Positions 5,376-13,239 of a stretch of 16,869 bases of DNA are shown one piece after another. The translations under genes and the position numbers were made by a program. Source of the DNA: Halobacteriales archaeon QS_9_68_42 (GTDB taxonomy: Archaea; Halobacteriota; Halobacteria; Halobacteriales; Haloarculaceae); NCBI GenBank assembly GCA_003022905.1, contig PXSE01000038.1:1-16869 (forward strand), given 5' to 3'. Each line of letters starts with the position of its first letter. The first letter of the stretch is position 1. The notes beneath the pieces are model-generated. The model made no database searches and was not told the DNA's origin. It saw only the letters and a program-made list of their open reading frames with translations.

Positions 5376-7049
5376 ATGGAGTACTACGACGGCGAACCCC
5401 TGCGGCACATGGGGAACCTTCCCTCGATGGGCGCCCATCGGTACGGCGACAAGACCGCCATCACGTTCATGGGCCAGGAGACGAGTTACGCGGAACTCGA
5501 GGGCCGGGCCAACAGCGTTGCGAACGTGCTGGTCGACAACGGCGTCGAGGCCGGCGACCGGGTCGGTCTCTACATCCCCAATACCGACCAGTTCCCGGAG
5601 GCGTACTTCGGCGCACACAAGGCCGGCGCCATCCCGGTGCCCCTGAACCTCCGGATGGACCCCAATACCCTGGAGTTCGTCCTGGAGGACGGCGACGTTG
5701 ACCACATGATTGGCTCGCCGCTCCTGGCCGGGGGGATGGACACCGAGGAGGGTCACATCGTTGGGCCAACGGAACTCGCCGAGCGGGCCGGCGTCTCGAA
5801 CGTCTACGTCTCCGGCGTGAGCGAGGGCGACGTGGTCAACTACCCGCAGGCGACCGCCGAGGCCTCCAGCGAGTTCGAGACCGTCGACCGCGCCTTCGAC
5901 GATGCCGCCTGCCAGCCGTACACCTCCGGGACGACGGGCAAGCCAAAGGGCGTGCTGCTGACCCACGAGAACCTGCTGTCGACTATCGAGGCCTACGAGA
6001 AGGGCGGCCTGCCCATCGACCCCGACGACAGCATCGTCCTCGTGTTGCCGCTGTTCCACATCTACGCGCTGAACGCCATCCAGGGCACCTACCTCTACAA
6101 CGGTGCGACGATGCACCTGATTCCGCGGCCGGACCCCGAGATGATACTGCAGACCATCTCGACGAACGAGGTGACGAACTTCGCCGGCGTGCCCGCGCTG
6201 TACAACATGATGTGGCAGTCCTACCGGGAGGACCCCGACGCCTACGACATGGACTCGTTGACGGACGTCATCTGTGCGGCGGCGCCGCTGGCCGACGACA
6301 CCCGCCGCACCATCGAGGAGGCATGGGGCGTCCCGATGACCGAGGGCTGGGGGATGACCGAGACCGGCCCCGCCGGGACGGTCGAACCCGCCCGCGGCGT
6401 GCGCAAGTCCGCCGGCTGTATCGGGCCCGCCCTCCGGAGCGTCGAACTCAAACTGGTCGACCCCGACAGCCGCGAGACGCGCATCGCCGCCGCCGACCTC
6501 GAACCACACCCCGACGACGACATCGACTTCTCCGACGACGACCAGGTGACCGGCGAGATTGCCATCCGCGGGCCGACCGTCTTCGAGGGCTATTACAACC
6601 GGCCCGAGAAGAACGAGGCCGTCTTCGGTGCCGAGGGCTGGTTTTACACCGAGGACATCGCCCGCGTCGACCGGGACGGCTACTTCTGGATGGTCGACCG
6701 TGCCGACGACATGATCATCGCCGGCGGCGAGAACATCTACCCCGCCGAGGTCGAGGACGCCCTCTACGAGCACCCCGACATCGCGGAGGCCGCCGTCGTC
6801 GGCGCCCCTCACGACATCAAGGGTGAGGCGCCGGTCGCCTACGTCGTCCTCGAGGAGGGCGCCGACGCGACCGAGGAGGAGCTCCGGGAGTTCTCGCTCG
6901 ACCACGTTGCGACCTACGCCCACCCGCGGCGAGTGTTCTTCCTCGACGAGTTGCCGCGCAGCGCGACCCAGAAGGTTCAGCGGTTCAAGCTCGAGGAGGA
7001 CGTCGAGACGCGCCTCGACGGCTCGCTCGGCTCCAGCGAGGAACTGTAG
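5376..7049 (+). CDS. AMP-forming acyl-CoA ligase (fatty-acid--CoA ligase family)
   Basis: The 557-residue enzyme is an adenylate-forming ligase of the ANL superfamily. It activates a carboxylic acid with ATP to an acyl-AMP and then forms the acyl-CoA thioester. The AMP-binding signature YTSGTTGKPKG is at residues 182-192, the GWGMTET motif at 324-330, YTED with D427 near the ribose-binding position, the hinge region DRADDMIIAGGENIYP at 441-456, and the C-terminal catalytic lysine candidate K533 in SATQKVQRF. The length is normal and the frame intact. Fatty acid is the likeliest substrate class, but aromatic or short-chain acids cannot be excluded. A TATA box at the leaderless distance fixes the start. 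It stands alone; the next gene converges with 39 bases between the stops. Confidence 0.93.
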   Translation: MEYYDGEPLRHMGNLPSMGAHRYGDKTAITFMGQETSYAELEGRANSVANVLVDNGVEAGDRVGLYIPNTDQFPEAYFGAHKAGAIPVPLNLRMDPNTLEFVLEDGDVDHMIGSPLLAGGMDTEEGHIVGPTELAERAGVSNVYVSGVSEGDVVNYPQATAEASSEFETVDRAFDDAACQPYTSGTTGKPKGVLLTHENLLSTIEAYEKGGLPIDPDDSIVLVLPLFHIYALNAIQGTYLYNGATMHLIPRPDPEMILQTISTNEVTNFAGVPALYNMMWQSYREDPDAYDMDSLTDVICAAAPLADDTRRTIEEAWGVPMTEGWGMTETGPAGTVEPARGVRKSAGCIGPALRSVELKLVDPDSRETRIAAADLEPHPDDDIDFSDDDQVTGEIAIRGPTVFEGYYNRPEKNEAVFGAEGWFYTEDIARVDRDGYFWMVDRADDMIIAGGENIYPAEVEDALYEHPDIAEAAVVGAPHDIKGEAPVAYVVLEEGADATEEELREFSLDHVATYAHPRRVFFLDELPRSATQKVQRFKLEEDVETRLDGSLGSSEEL

Positions 7050-7088
7050 CGGTCGGACCCCGACTCCCCGCCAGGCTGACGTCGGATT

Positions 7089-7946
7089 CTACCACTCGAC
7101 GTAGGTGAGGTACTCCGAATCCTCGTAGCTGAGCAGCCATGTCCCGTAGAAGTCGTCGACGTTCAGCCCCTCGTGGTCACGGACCCGGTCGATCACGGAC
7201 TGGAAGGCGTCGTCATCCTCGTAGTAGGCGCCGTCGATGGCCTCCTCGACAACCTTTCGCTCGGCCTCCGAGAGCCCGGAAAGCACGAACAGGTACCGCT
7301 CGCGGACTTGGTCGGCGAACGTCTCGACGTCGGGCGCGATTTCCGTTACCTCGTAGCGGTACTCGCCTTCCGAGACTGTCCGCGACTCGACTGCGACCCG
7401 GTAGCGATTCCCCTCGTGGGTGACGATGTCGTACTCTTGTTCGGGGACGAGCGCCGACCGGTCACCGACCGCCTCGGCGGTGCCGTAGTCGACGTGGACG
7501 TTGTACCCTTCCTTGTCCGCCGGTTCCTGGCCGTTGACGATGAACGACAGCTGCTCCCGGTCGAACGCGGGGAGGTCGTCGTAGGCGACCTCGCCCACCT
7601 CGGCCTTCGTGTCGTCCGGGTTGAACGCGACATCGACGCTGTACACCGTGACCTCGCTGCTCTCCGTTCGGGTCTCCGATACCTCGTAGAAGGCTCCGTC
7701 CGCCCGGACGGTGTCGGTCCGGTCGAACAGTTCCCGTCGGCCGCTTCGCGTGGCCGACCCGTCGTCGCGGGCCGACATGAGGACCCGGTACTCCTCGGAG
7801 CCGGGTTCGGCGGTCGTCGAGACCTCGTCGGCGATGTCCTCATCGGATGCCGCCTCGAGGTCAAGGACGACGTCGGGGTGGCCGCACCCGGCGACGGCGA
7901 CCGAAAGGAGGGCGGTTCCGCCCGCGAGGAACTGGCGGCGTTGCAT
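7089..7946 (-). CDS. Tat-exported lipoprotein of unknown function
   Basis: The 285-residue protein begins MQRRQFLAGG, a twin-arginine signal (RRQFL), followed by a hydrophobic stretch and the lipobox AVAG with C21 as the lipidation site. It should therefore be exported folded through Tat and anchored on the outer face of the membrane. The mature part is acidic and beta-rich to about residue 195 (alternating strands such as VTVYSVDVAFN and NRYRVAVESRTV), then helical (residues ~200-260), ending at EYLTYVEW. No enzyme motif is recognised. The frame stays open far upstream, but the signal peptide fixes the start. A box reading AAGATATTC on the minus strand lies about 26-34 bases before the ATG. 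It is divergent from the beta-propeller lipoprotein gene, with 102 bases between. Confidence 0.85.
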   Translation of the reverse strand: MQRRQFLAGGTALLSVAVAGCGHPDVVLDLEAASDEDIADEVSTTAEPGSEEYRVLMSARDDGSATRSGRRELFDRTDTVRADGAFYEVSETRTESSEVTVYSVDVAFNPDDTKAEVGEVAYDDLPAFDREQLSFIVNGQEPADKEGYNVHVDYGTAEAVGDRSALVPEQEYDIVTHEGNRYRVAVESRTVSEGEYRYEVTEIAPDVETFADQVRERYLFVLSGLSEAERKVVEEAIDGAYYEDDDAFQSVIDRVRDHEGLNVDDFYGTWLLSYEDSEYLTYVEW

Positions 7947-7971
7947 GTCGGACACCAAGTCGAACCCGCGT

Positions 7972-7980
7972 GAATATCTT
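7972..7980 (-). promoter_or_regulatory. TATA-like box of the Tat lipoprotein gene
   Basis: AAGATATTC on the minus strand is centred about 30 bases before the ATG at 7946. It lies in the 102-base divergent gap shared with the 8049 gene. Confidence 0.6.
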
Positions 7981-8048
7981 CTGGTGGGCGAAACGCCGGG
8001 GAGCGGGTCGGGAAGACACTTACCGAACGGCGCCAATCTACCTGTAAG

Positions 8049-9377
8049 ATGCCCTCCCGGAGACGAACCTTCCTCGCGTCGGCCCTCGCGGTCGGCGTCG
8101 CGGGGTGTACGGACCTCTGGTCGGACTCCGACGCGGAGCCAACGCCGACCGACGAACCGGAGTTCGGCACGGAGACGGCGATCGACTCGACCCCGGCGGA
8201 CGCCCCGGAGTACGCCGTCTGGAGCCGTGAGACGCCGGCCGACCGCCTCGGCCTCGTCGACCTCGGCGGCGGCCCCGAGACGCCCGCGGTGTTCGCTGCG
8301 AGCGCGGAATCCGGCGAGGAGGCATCCGACGAGCACACGCTGCAGGCGCTCGGCCTCCAGGACGGCGACGAGCGCTGGCGGCTGAGCGTCGCCGACCCCG
8401 TCCAGACGCCCCCGGAGTACCTCGAGGCCGACAGCCGCTCGCTTTTCATGTTCGCTACGGGTCGCACGAGCCGATTCGACGTGGGGTTCATCCTCCACGC
8501 CATCGACCCCGCGAATCGAGACCAGGTCTGGCGGTTCGGTCCCGACGAGCACAGGCTCCACTACCCGCTGGCCATCGAGGACGGCACCGTGTTCGTGGGT
8601 CGTCGGGACGACGAGCAGAGCAAACAGGGGGAGTTCGTCTACGCCGTCGACGGTGGCAACGGGACCGAACTGTGGCGAACCGAAACCGCCGACGTCGCCG
8701 CGACCGGGCACCGCGCCCGGCGGGACCTGTTGTTCGTCGACACGGCCACTCGCCTCCGCGCGCTGGCTCTCGAGGACGGCGAGTCGGTCTGGAGCGTCCC
8801 GGCTGAGTCACACGGCTACGACAGCCGCGCCGAACGGGTGTTCGTCCAGGGCGAAGAGGAGGACGTGGTTTGTGGTCTCGCGCACGCCGACGGCGAGGAA
8901 CTGTGGCGACTGGTGTTCGACTTCACCGTCTCCAGGATCACCTCCCCGCGGGCCGCGATGGACGAAACGGTGGTCGTCGGCGACAACGCCGGCCGCCTGC
9001 TGGCGCTGAGTCCCCTAGACGGCGAGACCCGCTGGACCCTGTCCGTGGACAGTGACGAGGTGTTCCGCCCGAGCGTCGCCCGCACCAGCGTACGGCTCTA
9101 CGTCGCCGGCGCGGGCGTCCACGCCGTCGACCCCGTCTCCGGCGAGCGCGCCTGGGCCTTCGACCCTGATGTCGAGGGCCACGTCGATGTCCAGACGGGC
9201 GCGTCGACGGTGTTCGCCCACACCGACCGCCGCGTGTGGGCGCTGGACCCCGACTCCGGCGACGAGCGGTGGACCTTCGAGCCGGGGTCGGAACTCGCCG
9301 GCGTGGAGAGCGCCGGGGACCTCGCGTTCGTCGGCGTCAACGGGGCCGTCCACGCCCTAAACGGCAGCGCGGAGTGA
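8049..9377 (+). CDS. PQQ-like beta-propeller repeat lipoprotein (Tat signal)
   Basis: The 442-residue protein begins with a Tat signal (SRRRTFLA) and a lipobox GVAG with C20, so it should be a surface-anchored lipoprotein. After an acidic, Thr/Pro-rich linker (about 21-50) come about eight repeats of the PQQ/BamB-like blade pattern: a hydrophobic A-L/V-D core, a Gly-Asp-type turn, then a Trp strand. Examples are LQALGLQDGDERWRLSV, VYAVDGGNGTELWRTE, LLALSPLDGETRWTLSV and VWALDPDSGDERWTFEP. This predicts a complete propeller. In haloarchaea such proteins are common; PQQ binding or a BamB role is not implied, since archaea lack the BAM outer-membrane machinery. CTTACC about 25-30 bases before the ATG is a weak TATA candidate. 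It converges with udp, six bases between the stops. Confidence 0.9.
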   Translation: MPSRRRTFLASALAVGVAGCTDLWSDSDAEPTPTDEPEFGTETAIDSTPADAPEYAVWSRETPADRLGLVDLGGGPETPAVFAASAESGEEASDEHTLQALGLQDGDERWRLSVADPVQTPPEYLEADSRSLFMFATGRTSRFDVGFILHAIDPANRDQVWRFGPDEHRLHYPLAIEDGTVFVGRRDDEQSKQGEFVYAVDGGNGTELWRTETADVAATGHRARRDLLFVDTATRLRALALEDGESVWSVPAESHGYDSRAERVFVQGEEEDVVCGLAHADGEELWRLVFDFTVSRITSPRAAMDETVVVGDNAGRLLALSPLDGETRWTLSVDSDEVFRPSVARTSVRLYVAGAGVHAVDPVSGERAWAFDPDVEGHVDVQTGASTVFAHTDRRVWALDPDSGDERWTFEPGSELAGVESAGDLAFVGVNGAVHALNGSAE

Positions 9378-9383
9378 CCGCCG

Positions 9384-10161
9384 CTAATCCAGCGACATGT
9401 CGGCGGTCCAGCGGTCGACGCCGGCCTCGGCCTTCCGTCGGTCCATCTGCGTAAGGATGGCGGCCGCAAGCGACGCTGTCTCGGCGGCCTTCGCCTCGCC
9501 CTCCGTTCGGAACTCGCCGGTGACGCGGTTGGCGTAGACCGTACAGATGGCGCCCGCCCGGAGACCGTACAGCCCCGCCAGCGTCATGATGGCGCTGGCC
9601 TCCATCTCGAAGTTGACGACCCCGGCCGCCTGCAGTTCCTCGATACGCTCCTCGGCCCCGGCGGCGCGGAACCCCTCGAATCCGGGCCGGGACTGTCCGG
9701 CATAGAAGGAGTCCGTCGAGCAGGTCACCCCGAGGTGGTACTCGTGGCCGAGCCGCTCGGCGGCGGTCACGAGCGCCGTCACCACCTCGTCGTCAGCCGA
9801 AGCGGGGTAGTCCTCGCGGACGTACTCGTCGCTTGTGCCCTCCTGGCGGACCGCGGCCGTCGTGATGACCAGGTCGCCGACCGACGCCTCCGCCTGGATG
9901 GCGCCGCAGGACCCCACGCGGACGAACGTCTCGCGACCCGATGCCCGTCGAGGTGACCGAAAGCGGTTCGCCGTCGTAGGTGCCCGCGAGCGTCCGGTAC
10001 TCGCGGTGGCGGGCCTTCTCCTCGTAGCCGTCCCAGCAGTCGGCGATGACGTCGACCCGGCCGGGGTCACCGGGCAGGAGCACCGGTCCCTCGACGTCGC
10101 CCTCGCCCAACTCGACGTGGTACTGGACGTCGTCGCCGGGGTTCTCGCTGTCGCCGGTCAT
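9384..10161 (-). pseudogene. udp: Uridine phosphorylase, disrupted by an internal ~44-base deletion and frameshift
   Basis: Two frames together make up a uridine phosphorylase (nucleoside phosphorylase family 1; uridine + phosphate to uracil + ribose-1-phosphate). The first starts at the ATG 10159-10161 (MTGDSENPGD) and runs 76 residues to STGIGS at about 9934-9942, including LLPGDPGRVD. The second continues at ETFVRVGSCGAIQ and runs to the stop at 9384-9386. Compared with E. coli Udp (TGIGGPSTSIAVEELAQLG then TFLRIGTTG), the helix segment between IG and TF is missing: 54 bases expected, 10 present, a loss of about 44 bases that also shifts frame. The rest is intact: GQSRPG matches the uracil-binding GQ.R, and NFEMEAS the ribose-binding segment. 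The start overlaps the cdd stop (ATGA). A sequencing error is possible but unlikely to remove 44 bases. Confidence 0.85.
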
Positions 10162-10550
10162 TGCAGATTCTCCTGTCCGATAGCCGCCGGCAGCAGCTCG
10201 CCCAGCGCGTAGACGGTCGGACCGTCCTCGCCCTCGCAGACCACCCGGAGGTCGTCGGCGCAGAACTCCGACAGCGACTGCCGGCACATCCCGCAGGGGG
10301 TCACCCCGTCCCGTACAGCGGAACTGACCGCCAGCCGCGAGAAGGAGCGGTGGCCGGCCTCGACGGCCTTCGACAGCGCCAGCTCCTCGGCGTGGACGCT
10401 GTTGGAGTAGTTGGCGTTCTCGACGTTACAGCCCGTGAAGACGGTTCTATCGGCCGTCTCGAGGGCGGCGCCGACCCGGTACTCTGAGTAGGGCGCGTAC
10501 GACGTCTCGACGGCCGCCCGGGCCCGTTCGAGCAGTTCGGCATCGTCCAT
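10158..10550 (-). CDS. cdd: Cytidine deaminase
   Basis: This 130-residue enzyme deaminates cytidine and deoxycytidine to the uridine forms in pyrimidine salvage. The zinc site is complete: H53 and catalytic E55 in HAEEL, and C86 and C89 in PCGMC. The substrate-binding NVEN lies at residues 42-45, and GCNVENANYSNS precedes the HAE. The length is typical of the small homotetrameric/dimeric Cdd class. Its stop overlaps the udp start by ATGA, a translationally coupled pair whose product order matches the pathway cytidine to uridine to uracil plus ribose-1-phosphate. A TATTT box 22-30 bases upstream suggests it also has its own promoter at the end of the phosphomutase gene. Confidence 0.95.
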   Translation of the reverse strand: MDDAELLERARAAVETSYAPYSEYRVGAALETADRTVFTGCNVENANYSNSVHAEELALSKAVEAGHRSFSRLAVSSAVRDGVTPCGMCRQSLSEFCADDLRVVCEGEDGPTVYALGELLPAAIGQENLQ

Positions 10551-10572
10551 GCCGGCCCCTCGGCCGGGCGGT

Positions 10573-10581
10573 GCAAATACC
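10573..10581 (-). promoter_or_regulatory. TATA-like box for cdd, at the phosphomutase stop codon
   Basis: GGTATTTGC on the minus strand is about 23-31 bases before the cdd ATG at 10550 and overlaps the last base of the upstream stop codon (10581-10583). The spacing suits a leaderless cdd transcript independent of the phosphomutase gene. Confidence 0.5.
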
Positions 10582-11927
10582 TACTCCCCGGCGTCGGCGA
10601 CGGCCGACTCGACGACGGCGACCACCTCCGACGTCAGTTCGTCGACCGTCTCGCTCTCGGCGTACACCCGGACGTACGGCTCGGTCCCGCTCGGCCGGAC
10701 CAGCGTCCAGGCGGCGTCCTCGAGGGTCAGTCTAACGCCGTACTCGGTGTCGACGCCGGCTTCGGGGAACTCCGCGGGCAACCGCTCCCCCAGCAGCGCC
10801 ATCGTCCGGTCCTTGCGGTCGTCGGGGCACTCGACGCTCACCTTCCGGTAGGGCCGCTCTGTGACCGGTTCCCGGAGCGCGGGGAGGCCGTCGCGGGCGA
10901 CGAGCGCACAGACGACCGCGGCACTTGCGACGCCGTCTATCCACGGCCCGAAGGCGGTGTGGACGTGCTTCCAGGGTTCGCCGGCGAAGGCCACGTCGGT
11001 CCCGGCGCAGTCGGTCGACAGCGCGTCGTCGATACCCTCGTGGAGCGCCCCGAGGCGGACCCGCTCGACCCGGCCGCCGGCGGCCTCGACCCGGTCGTCG
11101 ATGCGCCCGGAGGCGTTCGGCGTGGTGACCATCACCGGGTCCGCGGCGTCGCTCTCGCGGGTGTAGAACGACCCCAGAACCGCGAGAACGGTGTCCTCGT
11201 GGACCACCTCGCCGCCGGCGTCGACGACGACGATGCGGTCGGCGTCGCCGTCGTGGCCGAGGCCGAGGTCGAAGGCGCCATCCTCGACGAACGCCCGGAG
11301 GTCCGCGAGACTCTCCGGCGTCGGCTTCGACTCCCGGCCGGGGAAGTGGCCGTCGACGTTGGCGTTGAGCGCGACGACCTCGGCACCGAGTTCCCGGAGC
11401 ACCTGCGGGGTCGCAAGCCCCGCCGTACCGTTGCCGCAGTCGACGGCGACCCGGATGCCCTCGCAGTCGCCGACGGTTTCGCGGGCGTACTCGGCGACCG
11501 CCGACCGGTAGTCCGACAGGACCGCCGCCCGGGTGCCGTCGCCCCACGCGTCCCAGCCGGCCCGGTCCCCGCCGTCGTCCGTGCGGCGCTCGATGTGGCG
11601 TTCGGCCTCGCGGTCGTACTCGGTGCCGTCGACGAACAGTTTCAGGCCGTTGTCGGACGGCGGGTTGTGGCTCGCGGTGATCATGATTCCCCGCCGGCCG
11701 CGGGAGGCAAACGCCAGCGCTGGCGTCGGCGCCTGGCCGACCCGGACCACGTCGGCGCCGCCGCTCTCCAGTCCCGCCTCCAGCGCCGCAACCAGTGCCG
11801 GCCCCGTCTCGCGGCCGTCCCGGCCGACGACGAACTCCGGGCCGTCGGCGGCGGCCGCCCGGCCGACCGCCAGCGCGAACGACGGCGTCACCTCGCTTGA
11901 AACGGGCCGGTACCCGCAAGACGACAT
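10581..11927 (-). CDS. Phosphohexomutase-family protein (phosphomanno/gluco/pentomutase), divergent N-terminus
   Basis: The 448-residue protein is an alpha-D-phosphohexomutase. The active-site phosphoserine loop ITASHNPP, the magnesium loop GHDGDADR and the phosphate-binding RPSGTEPYVR are all present. The sugar-specificity loop reads GEPWKHVHT rather than the GE.SGH of classic phosphogluco/mannomutases. The N-terminus is odd: members normally begin with FGTAGIRGPV, but here the ATG at 11927 gives MSSCGYRPVSSEVTP, about four residues shorter and lacking the GTxGIRG signature, as if small deletions had occurred that sum to a whole number of codons. The upstream in-frame extension (to 11981) does not restore it. 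Lying 30 bases upstream of cdd-udp on the same strand, it may act as a phosphopentomutase on ribose-1-phosphate; this is inference from context, as an archaeal enzyme of this family does so in Thermococcus. Confidence 0.85.
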   Translation of the reverse strand: MSSCGYRPVSSEVTPSFALAVGRAAAADGPEFVVGRDGRETGPALVAALEAGLESGGADVVRVGQAPTPALAFASRGRRGIMITASHNPPSDNGLKLFVDGTEYDREAERHIERRTDDGGDRAGWDAWGDGTRAAVLSDYRSAVAEYARETVGDCEGIRVAVDCGNGTAGLATPQVLRELGAEVVALNANVDGHFPGRESKPTPESLADLRAFVEDGAFDLGLGHDGDADRIVVVDAGGEVVHEDTVLAVLGSFYTRESDAADPVMVTTPNASGRIDDRVEAAGGRVERVRLGALHEGIDDALSTDCAGTDVAFAGEPWKHVHTAFGPWIDGVASAAVVCALVARDGLPALREPVTERPYRKVSVECPDDRKDRTMALLGERLPAEFPEAGVDTEYGVRLTLEDAAWTLVRPSGTEPYVRVYAESETVDELTSEVVAVVESAVADAGE

Positions 11928-11982
11928 GTTCGCGGCGACGCTGCTGTATCGGAGGTGTGACGCCGGCGCCGGAGGGCACAAG

Positions 11983-11990
11983 CTACATAC
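11983..11990 (+). promoter_or_regulatory. TATA-like box of trxB
   Basis: CTACATAC lies 24-31 bases before the ATG at 12014, as expected for a leaderless transcript. It sits in the 86-base divergent gap between trxB and the phosphomutase gene. Confidence 0.55.
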
Positions 11991-12013
11991 CCCGCGACCG
12001 GCTACGTTCGGCC

Positions 12014-13060
12014 ATGACTGACGACGCCGACCACCGTCGCCTCATCGTCGCCGGCTCCGGCATTGCGGGGCTGACCGCGGCCATCTACGCGGCCCGTTCG
12101 AACAACGACCCTCTCGTGCTGGAGGGGCCGGAACCCGGCGGGCAGCTGACGCTGACGACGGACGTCGCAAACTACCCAGGCTTTCCGGAAGGTATCGGCG
12201 GCACGGAACTCGTCGAGGACATGAAGGCCCAGGCCGAGCGGTTCGGCGCCGAGATCGACCACGGCGTCGTCGTCGACGTCGACCCCGGCCAGCCCCACCG
12301 CGTCGAGATGCGCGACGGCACTGTGTACACTGCGGACGCCCTCATCGCCGCCTCCGGGGCCTCCGCGCGGACGCTCGGCGTCCCCGGCGAGGCCGAACTG
12401 ATGGGCTACGGCGTCTCCACCTGTGCCACCTGCGACGGCGCCTTCTTCCGCGGCGAGGACATGCTGGTCGTCGGCGGCGGCGACGCCGCCTGCGAGGAGG
12501 CCGCCTTCCTCACCAAGTTCGCCGACACCGTCCACCTGGCACACCGCCGGGAGAACTTCCGCGCCGAGGACTACTGGGTCGACCGGGTCCGCGAACTCGA
12601 AAGCGAGGGCGACGTCGAGATCATGACCAACACCGAGCTGCTGGAGATTCACGGCAGCGAGGCCGACGGCGTCGACCACGTGACGCTGGCGCACAACCCC
12701 GAGGGCTACCCCTCCGAGAAACTCGACGACGAGGCCACCGAGACGTTCGACCGGGAGATGGGCGCCGTCTTCGTCGCCATCGGCCACACCCCCAACACCG
12801 ACTACCTGGAGGGGACCGGCGTCGAGATGGACGAGACGGGCTACATCGAGACGGCGGGCGGCGACGGCGCCGGCCAGACGGCGACGGGCGTGCCGGGCAT
12901 CTTCGGTGCCGGCGACGTGGTCGACCACTACTACCAGCAGGCCATCACCGCCGGCGGCATGGGAAGCAAGGCGGCCATCGACGCCGACGAGTACCTCGAG
13001 GAACTGGAGCGCGCCGAGAGCGCCGCCACGGACGCCGACACCGCCGCGGCCGACGACTGA
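12014..13060 (+). CDS. trxB: Thioredoxin reductase (NADPH), TrxB-like
   Basis: The 348-residue flavoprotein transfers electrons from NADPH through FAD and a redox disulfide to thioredoxin-like proteins. The N-terminal FAD motif GSGIAG is at residues 14-19 (the usual Pro is Ile), the redox-active CATC at C137-C140 is followed by DGAFF, and the NADPH motif GGGDAACEEA is at 154-163. The HRRENFRA segment (177-184) has the arginines typical of NADPH rather than NADH use. The C-terminal FAD motif GIFGAGDVVDHYYQQAITA is intact. An acidic tail follows residue ~325. The ATG at 12014 is chosen from the TATA-like box and because the family's first strand (HRRLIVAGSG) begins at once; the frame upstream is non-coding in character. 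The stop abuts the inverted-repeat element at 13060. Confidence 0.94.
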   Translation: MTDDADHRRLIVAGSGIAGLTAAIYAARSNNDPLVLEGPEPGGQLTLTTDVANYPGFPEGIGGTELVEDMKAQAERFGAEIDHGVVVDVDPGQPHRVEMRDGTVYTADALIAASGASARTLGVPGEAELMGYGVSTCATCDGAFFRGEDMLVVGGGDAACEEAAFLTKFADTVHLAHRRENFRAEDYWVDRVRELESEGDVEIMTNTELLEIHGSEADGVDHVTLAHNPEGYPSEKLDDEATETFDREMGAVFVAIGHTPNTDYLEGTGVEMDETGYIETAGGDGAGQTATGVPGIFGAGDVVDHYYQQAITAGGMGSKAAIDADEYLEELERAESAATDADTAAADD

Positions 13061-13168
13061 TACTGCCGGCTGTAACTACGTGAAGCAATCCCGTCGTAAG
13101 ACCGGGTTCTGGACGGTATCAAACCGAATGTCGCCGAGGAATCGTGAAAGAACTACGGCCGGCAGTAT
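13060..13168. repeat. 109-base element bounded by 11-15-base inverted repeats, MITE-like
   Basis: ATACTGCCGGC at 13060-13070 is the exact reverse complement of GCCGGCAGTAT at 13158-13168. Allowing one mismatch the arms extend to 15 bases (13060-13074 and 13154-13168). The enclosed ~79 bases are clearly lower in GC than the surroundings and carry no credible gene. The flanks are GACTG on the left (13055-13059) and GACCG on the right (13169-13173), a possible imperfect target duplication. The left arm starts at the last base of the trxB stop codon. It could be a small non-autonomous mobile element or a terminator/regulatory structure. Confidence 0.5.
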
Positions 13169-13239
13169 GACCGCCGCGGTCCGGCAGTTCGGCTGCTCAC
13201 GACCGGAACGCCCTTGATGCGGGCACCGGATACCCCGTC

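Noticed and set aside
5235..6923. 562-codon minus-strand frame opposite the acyl-CoA ligase
   Set aside because: A shadow of high GC3 coding; the plus frame carries every ANL-superfamily motif.
7947..8711. Upstream in-frame extension of the 7946 lipoprotein to 540 residues
   Set aside because: The Tat signal and lipobox begin exactly at 7946 and a TATA-like box lies just upstream; the extension overlaps the divergent beta-propeller gene.
9793..10070. Programmed frameshift to produce a full uridine phosphorylase
   Set aside because: The missing bases encode conserved residues (about 15 codons), so changing frame during translation would not restore the enzyme.
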